A stretch of DNA of 64,000 nucleotides from Macrotis lagotis (taxonomy: Eukaryota; Chordata; Mammalia; Peramelemorphia; Peramelidae), in assembly GCF_037893015.1 (NCBI RefSeq), contig NC_133658.1, forward strand, positions 888,022,080 through 888,086,079. Direction: 5' to 3'. Below, in pieces: positions 57,481 through 64,000 of this stretch. Position 1 is the stretch's first letter. Each line of letters begins with the position of its first letter. The position numbers and the translations under genes were made by a program. The notes beneath the pieces are model-generated. The model did not search any database, was not told the origin of the DNA, and saw only the letters and a list, made by a program, of their open reading frames with translations.

Positions 57481-57736
57481 ATTCCCCATAGATTTAGAGA
57501 TGAAAAGAACTTTAGGAGTCAACTAACCCAATCCTCTAATTTTAAAGATGAGGAAATGAAGAATTAGAGATCTTAAGTGATAGCTGGGTATTCAATGAAT
57601 TGAACAATGGACCCTGGGCAAGTCATTTGACTTGTCTTCCTCAGTTTCCTGTAAAATGGTGATAATAACAGTACTTATTTCACAGAGATTGTTTTGAAGA
57701 TCAAATGAGATAATATTTAAAATACATAATAGGCAA

Positions 57737-58005
57737 TTTCCCTCTCTCTCCCTCCCTCCTTTATTTTCCTTCTTTCCTTTCTTTCTTCCTGTTTTTCCTT
57801 CATTTCTTTTCTTTTCCTCTTTACCTTCCTCCTTTCTTCTTTCTTTTCCTCTCCCTCCTTCCTTCTTTCCTCTCTTCCTTTCTTTCCTCCCTCCTTCTTT
57901 CCTCTTTTCTTTCCTTTTTCTCTTCCTCCTTCCTTCCTTCTTTCCTTCCTTTCTTCCCTCCTTTCTTCTTTCAGTCCTTCCTTCCCTCCCTCCCTCCCTT
58001 CCTTC
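57737..58005. repeat. Long polypyrimidine tract (about 270 bp)
   Basis: Nearly pure C/T with CCTT, CTTT and CCCT units and few purines. The apparent Glu/Lys/Arg-rich frame on the minus strand is only its translation. It abuts a SINE tail at 58006. Confidence 0.9.
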
Positions 58006-58384
58006 ATCACACAGCTAGTAAATATCAGAAGTGAGATTTGAACCCAGGCTTCCCTGCATTCTTTCCAGCCAGCAACCGTTTATTAAGCACCTACCCTTGG
58101 CTAGGCATTATGCCAAGGGCTAGTTCTACTAAAAAGGGAATCACCAGCCCCAGCCCTTGAAGTCTGTAACAGCCCAAGCTGCTCCACAGTTAAATACAAC
58201 TCAAAGAGCATTTCTCAAATGTCTCTTATATGTGAGGCTCTTGGGGACTTCAAAGGTCAAGAGAAGCAGTCCCTGCCCTCAGTGAGCTCACATTCTCCAG
58301 GGAGACAGCAATCTGTGCTCAGATAAGTAAAAACAAAACAGCTACAAAGGGGAAGCTTGGAGAGATGTGACTTGGGAATCAGAG

Positions 58385-58585
58385 ATGTAACTCTGGATCT
58401 GAGATCAGAGAGCATCTTCTCCAACCCCTCATTTTACAGATGGGAAAACTAAGACCCAGACTGGTAAAGTCACACAACCAGGATGAGCCAAAGGCAGGAT
58501 TTGAACCCACTGTTCCTTGCTTCCATCCTCGGCACTCTTCTAGTCATTGCAATACCCTGTCTCCTTGGGCAGTTTCTAGGCTTTT
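58385..58585 (-). repeat. MIR-type SINE
   Basis: CCTCATTTTACAGATGGGAA, AAGTCACACAACCAGGATG and GGATTTGAACCCACTG in minus-strand order. Confidence 0.7.
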
Positions 58586-59289
58586 TTGGATATCACCTGG
58601 CGCTAGACTTACTAGTTTGTGAGCACCTGTAGGAAGAAGTGTGACTCATTTTCACATCCCACTCAGTGAATTGATCCTGGGGTGAAGCTGGTACTTCACC
58701 TATGTATTCCAGTATAGGGGCAGCGCTGGGCCACACTTGGAAGAGCCCAGTGCATTGATCCAATGGAGACATCATTGAACAGCTCAATGGGAATAGAGAA
58801 GTTTTGGGAAGGTAGCTAAGGCCCCAGCTGCTGACCTGTGGCAATCCTGGAGATGGGCTTCCATCTCTTCCTCCTTCCCTCCTTCCCCAGCCCTGTGAAA
58901 TGCCTGGCACAGGGAGGCTGCTGGAATAACTGGAGTAGATGGCGTCTGTGTTCCTGCCTGTCTGACTATTGGGAAACCATCTCCTCCTTCCTCCAGCTCG
59001 CCAGCCTCTCAGGACCACTAGGGATGCAAAGGAGAGAGGGCCTGGCATGGAGAAGAAGGGAGTCCCAAACCCCAGGGTGCAGGACTCAGGGCAAGTGACC
59101 TCCAAGGACTTTCCTGGGTAGCACTCTCTTATTCTGGGAGCTGAATCTCAGCCCCTTTGACTGGAGCGGATGATCTAGAGTTGAGTCACCAAAGGAACCT
59201 TGAAATACAGCAACTAGGGAGAAGTGAGGCACTGCAAGGAGTCTATCTTCCTTCTCTCTTAATTCCTCCAATCAGAGATGGAGCCAATA

Positions 59290-59548
59290 AGAATAAGAAT
59301 AACTAAATTTATTTAGCACTTTATCTCTCCCATCTCCTGTGATCCTCATAACAACTCTAGAAGGTAGTTGCTATAATTTTTCCCATTTTGCAGGGGAGAA
59401 ACTGAGGCAGACAGCAATGAAGTGATATTCCCAGGGTCCTATATCTAGTAAGTATCTAAGGTTGGTTTTGAACCTCAGGTTTTTTTGGTTTTTGTTTTTT
59501 TTAACTTCGAGACCCAGCTCTCTTTCCACCAGACCACTTAGCTGTCTG
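59290..59548 (-). repeat. MIR-type SINE with T-rich insert
   Basis: TTTATTTAGCACTTTATC, TCCTCATAACAACTCTAGAA, GGGGAGAAACTGAGGCAGAC and CACCAGACCACTTAGC in order, with a T-rich stretch at about 59480-59502. Confidence 0.7.
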
Positions 59549-59564
59549 GTCAAAAAAAAAAATT

Positions 59565-59640
59565 AGCAGAAAGGAGAGGAATCATCTGTCTGTCTTTCAA
59601 GGGGCTTCAGGGGATCGTGGGGAGCTTTGGAAGAGTCTTG
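59565..59640. repeat. Copy 1 of a local direct duplication
   Basis: AGAAAGGAGAGGAATCATCT and GGGGAGCTTTGGAAGAGTC recur with changes at about 61940-62005. Both copies follow the end of a minus-strand MIR-type SINE. Confidence 0.6.
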
Positions 59641-59966
59641 AGGTGTCTCTCTCGGGTGATACACTGAATGGAGTGCCAGACCTTCGTTCAGGAAGTTCTG
59701 GAGTCCAAATCTGGCCTTTAAACATTTACTAGTGATGTGATCCTGGGCAACCTCAATTTCCTCATCTGTAAAATGCGTCTAATAACAGCCCCCCCCAGGG
59801 TTGTTTTGAGGACAAAATGAGTTATTTATGAAACTGCAAACCTTCAAAGTGCTCTGTATGCATTACTATTATTTTTTTTTATTTATCACCCAGTCTTGGA
59901 GTACAGCAGCAACTCTAATCCAGAAGAGTTTACACATGTCAGCAATGAGGGAGGATTTAAAAAATT

Positions 59967-60115
59967 TTTTTTAAGTTTTTGCAAGGCAATGGGGATAAGT
60001 GGCTTGCCCAAGGCCACACAGCTAGGTAATTATTAAGTGTCTGAGGTCAGATTTGAACTCAGGTCCTCCTGACTCCAGGGCTGGTGCTCTATCCACTATG
60101 CCACCTAGCCACCCC
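59967..60115 (-). repeat. WSINE-type SINE
   Basis: AAGTTTTTGCAAGGCAATGG to CTATGCCACCTAGCCACCCC, minus strand. Confidence 0.9.
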
Positions 60116-60118
60116 TTT

Positions 60119-60400
60119 TTTTAATTTAAAAAATTTTTTTTCTTTGTTCTTCAAATATATACAATAGTAGTTTCTACCTAACATTTTTTGGAAAGGTTTT
60201 GAATTTTACAACTTTCCCCTCACCCTCTCTTCCTTCCCCCCACACCCCCACAGAAGGCAATCTGATAATCTTTACATTGTTTCCATGCTATGCATTGATC
60301 AAAATTGAATGTGTTGAGAGAAAAAACATAGCCTTGAGGAAATAACAAAATATTAGAGATACCAAAACTATATATAGTACATAGGATAACTTTTCTTTCT
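60119..60400 (-). repeat. L1 3' UTR remnant
   Basis: GGTTTTGAATTTTACAACTT, TAATCTTTACATTGTTTCC, TGCATTGATCAAAATTGAAT and ATAGCCTTGAGGAAATAAC, the same 3' UTR order as at 36.2 kb. Confidence 0.75.
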
Positions 60401-60539
60401 GATGCATTTTTATCTCTCTATCTGGTATAACTAAGCAACTTAAGAAATGTATATGAACTAGTAGTCTTTACTAGCTCTGAGGTATTCACACATTCTGAAA
60501 AAATGGGAGATAATTGGTGGGGAGCCACTAGCCACTGAG

Positions 60540-60860
60540 AGGTTAAGGAGATTCCCCGCAGAAGGTGGTGTTTGGGCAGAGCTTTGAGATAACCTAGGGA
60601 TGTTAAGAGGCAGAGGTGAGGAGGGACATCACTCCAACTGTGGGGGACACAAAGTTGCAGAAGCAGGAGAAGGGATACCAAATGGGGGGAATGACCAGTT
60701 TGACCAGTGGGCTGAAGACATGGAGGGGAGTGACATATAAGAAGGACACTAGAAAGATTCAGTGGCAAACAGAGTTTGTATTTGGTCCTAGACATAGTAG
60801 GGAATCACTGAAGCTTTTTTAAGCAGGAGAGGGACATGGTCAGCCCCGTACTTTAGGGGA
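60540..60860 (+). repeat. Unclassified interspersed repeat
   Basis: AGAGCTTTGAGATAACCTAG, TTTGTATTTGGTCCTAGACA and AGCAGGAGAGGGACATGGTC, a long-known mammal-type repeat text I cannot name. Related to 48960-50060. Confidence 0.5.
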
Positions 60861-61116
60861 AAGGCTTCCTGAGGAGGATAAAGGCTGTAAAGAAAGAACT
60901 TCATAGATGAAGTTTCAATGCAAATATTTTTGGCCTAGACCAATTTCATTGGTAGAAGATGCCTCTTCTGGGAAAATTCTGCCTGTCAATGAAGATTATA
61001 GCTTGAGTTAGTCTTCAGGGCTGACCTGGAGCCCTTCCTTAAAGGGAAGGGAATTGCTCAAAGTCAGATTTCTATTACCTAAGTCTTTGCTGTCTCTCTT
61101 ATCAAGCATTTATGAA

Positions 61117-61255
61117 GGGGCAGCTAGGTAGTGCAGTAGATAGAGCACCATCTCTGGAATTCAGATCAGGCCTCAGATATTTGATACTTACTAGCTGTGT
61201 GACCTTGGGCAAGTCACTTAACCCCTCACAAAGATCAAAAAACAAAAAAAAAAAC
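61117..61255 (+). repeat. Marsupial SINE (MAR1/WSINE type)
   Basis: GGGGCAGCTAGGTAGTGCAG, CTTACTAGCTGTGTGACC and CACTTAACCCCTCACAAA with A run. TTATGAAG repeats on both sides. Confidence 0.85.
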
Positions 61256-61939
61256 CCTCCACCACAAAACCAAATACTTATGAAGCAATTATTAAGTATG
61301 AGGTGCCAGTACAATGGGAAAATTAAAAGAATAAAGGAGATAAGCATTTGTTAAGCCCCTAAGAGGTGGGAATACTGGGAAAATAAATATAAGTTAAAAA
61401 AAAAAGACAAATCTCCCCTCAAGAAGTTTACATTTTAATGGGGGAAAAACAATACACAAAATGAATCTGGAAATGGAAATGAATAAAGATTTTGAAGATT
61501 CACTGGGAATGAAAAACAAATACTCCTAGTTTAGTTGAGGCAGGAAGGACTCAGGGAAAGGTTCATGGAGGGGGTGTTGCCTTGACTGAGATTGAAAGAG
61601 AAGATTCTGGAAGGATGACTTGACTTTCAAGATCTCCTCCATACTGATGGGACTCATCCTTCATCCTGGGTCCCTGTCTGCCAGTTGATCCCTGGGCCAG
61701 GGGCACCATACCAGCTGGGGGTGGGGTGGGTGAGGGAATCTGCCCTATCTGCAGCTCCTGGATCATGAATTCACCATTTATTTTGGAGGTTACAGAGTAT
61801 TTTAACTAATATTCCATTCTATTCAACAAACATGAATTAGATGCCTACTAAGGCTGGATTTGAACTCAGGTCTTTTTGACTTCAGATCCAACTCTCTATC
61901 TACCTCACCACTTAAATGGTTTTTTTAAAAAAATGGAGT

Positions 61940-62005
61940 AGAAGGGAGAGGAGTCATCTGTGTGTCTTTCTATGGGAGGGACCGGGGGAGCTTTGAGAGG
62001 GTCCT
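61940..62005. repeat. Copy 2 of a local direct duplication
   Basis: AGAAGGGAGAGGAGTCATCT and GGGGGAGCTTTGAGAGGGTC match the stretch at 59565-59640. Confidence 0.6.
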
Positions 62006-62062
62006 GATGTTCCCGGTCCTATATATAATCTCTAGGGAGATCTAGTCACAGAACTGTCCCTG

Positions 62063-62065
<3 letters not shown>

Positions 62066-62105
<40 letters not shown>

Positions 62106-62249
62106 GTCTTTGCAAGGCAATGGGGTTGAGTGGCTTGCCCAAGGCCACACAGCTAGGTCATTATTAAGTGTCTGAGATCGGACTTGAACCCAGGTACTCT
62201 TGACTCCAGGGCCGGTGCTTTATCCACTGCGCCACCTAGCCGCCCCACA
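62066..62249 (-). repeat. Young WSINE-type SINE with nearly 40-T tail
   Basis: TGTCCCTGCAG flanks it exactly at 62055-62065 and 62250-62260. An uninterrupted T run of nearly 40 bases (A tail on the minus strand) precedes GGTCTTTGCAAGGCAATGGG to GCGCCACCTAGCCGCCCC. The pure tail indicates a recent insertion. Confidence 0.95.
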
Positions 62250-62269
62250 TGTCCCTGCAGTTCTAAACC

Positions 62270-62430
62270 AAGTGGCTCATTGAATAGCCTCTGGACCTGG
62301 AGTCAAGAAACCTGAGTTCAAATGCAACCTTTCTAGTTGTGTGACCCTAGGAAAGTCACTTAATTTCTTTTTGCCTCAGTTTCCTCAACAGTAAAAGACT
62401 TGCCTCTCAGGGTTATTGTAAGCATCTAGG
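62270..62430 (+). repeat. MIR-type SINE remnant
   Basis: CTCTGGACCTGGAGTCAAG, TTGTGTGACCCTAGGAAAGT and CAGTTTCCTCAACAGTAAAA in plus-strand order. Confidence 0.65.
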
Positions 62431-63202
62431 CTAAGCCTTTAAAGGGAGATAAGGATTGCAAAAATTGGAGATAGAAGGGAAAGCTCCTCAGATATGAGGG
62501 TCAGCAGATGCAAAGTCATGGAGGTGAGAAGAGAAAATATGTGTGTATGTAGATATACATATCTATGAAACCAAAATTACATGTTCACCTCTGCAGCATG
62601 TATCTGTGAAACCTAGTGGGATTATGATTTTTTTCTAAGATTAAAAAAAATACCACAACCAAATGTATTTTCCTTTCAACTCTAAAGAACTAATTCTGCC
62701 TACAAAGCAGAATTTGCCTCCTTCCTCTGCAGCTGCTGTGGTGACCACATGCAAACACACACAAATTTAGAGGGAAGCCGGTCCTGGACTTGGGGTGAGG
62801 GGGAGGCCAGAAGGACCCGCAGCCAGAGAGGCCCTTCTGGCCCCAGCTGCCAACCCTGTGGTTGGCAGGAAAGGGGCTGAGGCCTGCAGCGTCTACCTGG
62901 AAAGGATGTGGCCTCTATTGTGGCAGCCTCTTCCTTACTCCAGTCTCAGCTAAAATCCTTCTTCCCTGGATCCCTTAATCCATGTGACCTTTCTGCCTTT
63001 TTTATTTTTGAGCTCATTTGTTCATTCAATAAGCATTAATTAACCAATTATTATGGGTCAGCCACTGTTCTAGAATCTGAAGAAAGAAACAAATGAGAAA
63101 AGAGGCACTCCCTGCCCTTAAGTTTACATTCTAAGAAAGACAGCAGGTCTGTAGAAAAATATACAATATATACAAAAATTCAATAAAAATGGTTTCAGCA
63201 GG

Positions 63203-63360
63203 GGTGGCCAGGTGGCACAGTGGATAGAGCACTGGCCTTGGAGTCAGGAGGACCTGAATTCAAATTCGACCTCAGACACATAATAATTACCTAGTTGTGT
63301 GACCTTGGGCAAATCACTTAAATCCATTGCCTTGCAAAAACCCCAAAATAAAAAAAATAA
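63203..63360 (+). repeat. WSINE-type SINE
   Basis: GGTGGCCAGGTGGCACAGTG to CATTGCCTTGCAAAAACC plus an A-rich tail. Confidence 0.9.
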
Positions 63361-63399
63361 AATACTATTTAAAAAATGATTACAGTGAAGGGCATTAAT

Positions 63400-63580
63400 A
63401 ACTTGGGAGGCTGCTTAATACTGGGTTCAAATTCCATCTATATGATTATTGGGGTAAGTCATTTTTACTTTCCTGAACCTCAGTTTCCTCATCTTATCAA
63501 ATGAGACTAGACCTAAGAGAGAACCTCACAAATCAAGGGATTTGAACATAAGGTTGCCTGGAGCTTGGAATTCCAAGAGC
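63400..63580 (+). repeat. MIR-type SINE remnant
   Basis: GGGTTCAAATTCCATCTATA, TCCTGAACCTCAGTTTCC and TCATCTTATCAAATGAGAC in plus-strand order. Diverged. Confidence 0.5.
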
Positions 63581-64000
63581 CTCCTTTGTATTTATCATTG
63601 TGGATTCACACCCTGCTCTCAGCATCCATGTGAGTCTTAGTCCTTGGGAAGGAGGAGAGAGGACCTGGTCTGGTCCTCTTTACAGCAGAATGGCAGACTC
63701 CCAGAGGCTCCTTGGTCTGGATGAATCCAGTAGTTTGTAGGTGGACCAATTGAAGGAGAGAGGAAGGATTTGTTGTCATCTCCTCACGGAGGGAGTATCT
63801 TCCTGAAGTGAAGGAAGTAGCTAGAGCCTGGAAAAGGAACTAAAGAGAAAACTGCAAAACTGAGACTAGTGGAGCTGGGACAGCATGGGGGTCATGGGCA
63901 GATTCGTGGGTGGGGTCCAACCACTTTTTGGACCAACCAAAAACAGGCAAAAAGGATGAAACTATTTTAGGCATGTACTTAGAATGGAAATCAACAGAGA

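Larger units (their letters stand above)
52024..64000. other. Repeat-rich region to the right edge, possibly first intron of PLEKHG5
   Basis: No exon recognised. Contents: GT and CA microsatellites, an inverted repeat (about 53.1-55.5 kb) around a SINE array, a 270-bp pyrimidine tract, an L1 3' remnant, several MIR- and WSINE-type copies and unclassified repeat sequence (56280-56870, 60540-60860). 62430-62935 and 63580-64000 look unique. Confidence 0.6.

Noticed and set aside
57717-58010. Minus-strand frame rich in Glu, Lys and Arg
   Set aside because: It is simply the translation of the polypyrimidine tract.
1-64000. Endogenous virus or other capsid-bearing element
   Set aside because: I saw no paired direct terminal repeats or gag, pol or env-like frames. 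The reverse-transcriptase-type sequence present is L1.

Overview
The window is vertebrate nuclear DNA, almost certainly from a marsupial. It carries split mammalian genes with canonical GT-AG introns, two CpG islands, and dense SINE and LINE insertions. The commonest SINE is a tRNA-headed element (head GGCAGCTAGGTGG, tail with TTGCCTTGCAAAA), which I recognise from memory as the WSINE/MAR1 type of marsupials. Several copies have perfect target-site duplications, so the family was active recently. The WSINE type points to the Australian radiation, but the species cannot be read from the sequence.

Gene order is ZBTB48 (-), TAS1R1 (-), NOL9 (+). This is the human 1p36.31 order (NOL9, TAS1R1, ZBTB48) in reverse. 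1-5.6 kb holds the BTB exon and the first six zinc fingers of ZBTB48, cut by the window edge. Its CpG-island promoter and untranslated first exon lie at about 7.0-8.1 kb. 9.5-19.1 kb holds a complete six-exon TAS1R1 with an open 841-codon frame. 21.25-40.9 kb holds all twelve coding exons of NOL9, with a CpG-island promoter carrying a CGCG palindrome and an ETS site. NOL9 exon 1 shows an apparent extra base that shifts the frame.

41-64 kb has no coding exon I can defend. By synteny PLEKHG5 should start here on the + strand. A TATA box with a perfect RFX X-box upstream at 51.25-51.32 kb, followed by a good splice donor at 52.02 kb, is a candidate first exon. The rest is repeats. The most unusual are seven occurrences of one target word bounding a run of same-strand SINEs (54.0-54.9 kb), and a large inverted repeat enclosing them with a 121-bp perfectly matching core (53.24-53.36 and 55.27-55.39 kb).

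The three genes do not form a pathway. ZBTB48 is a telomere-binding transcription factor, TAS1R1 is the umami-specific taste receptor subunit, and NOL9 is the nucleolar RNA 5'-kinase of rRNA processing. I see no new enzymatic or defence system. The points of interest are taste-receptor binding-site changes, promoter architecture, repeat nesting and the NOL9 frame problem. Human sequences used for comparison were recalled from memory, and no alignment was run.
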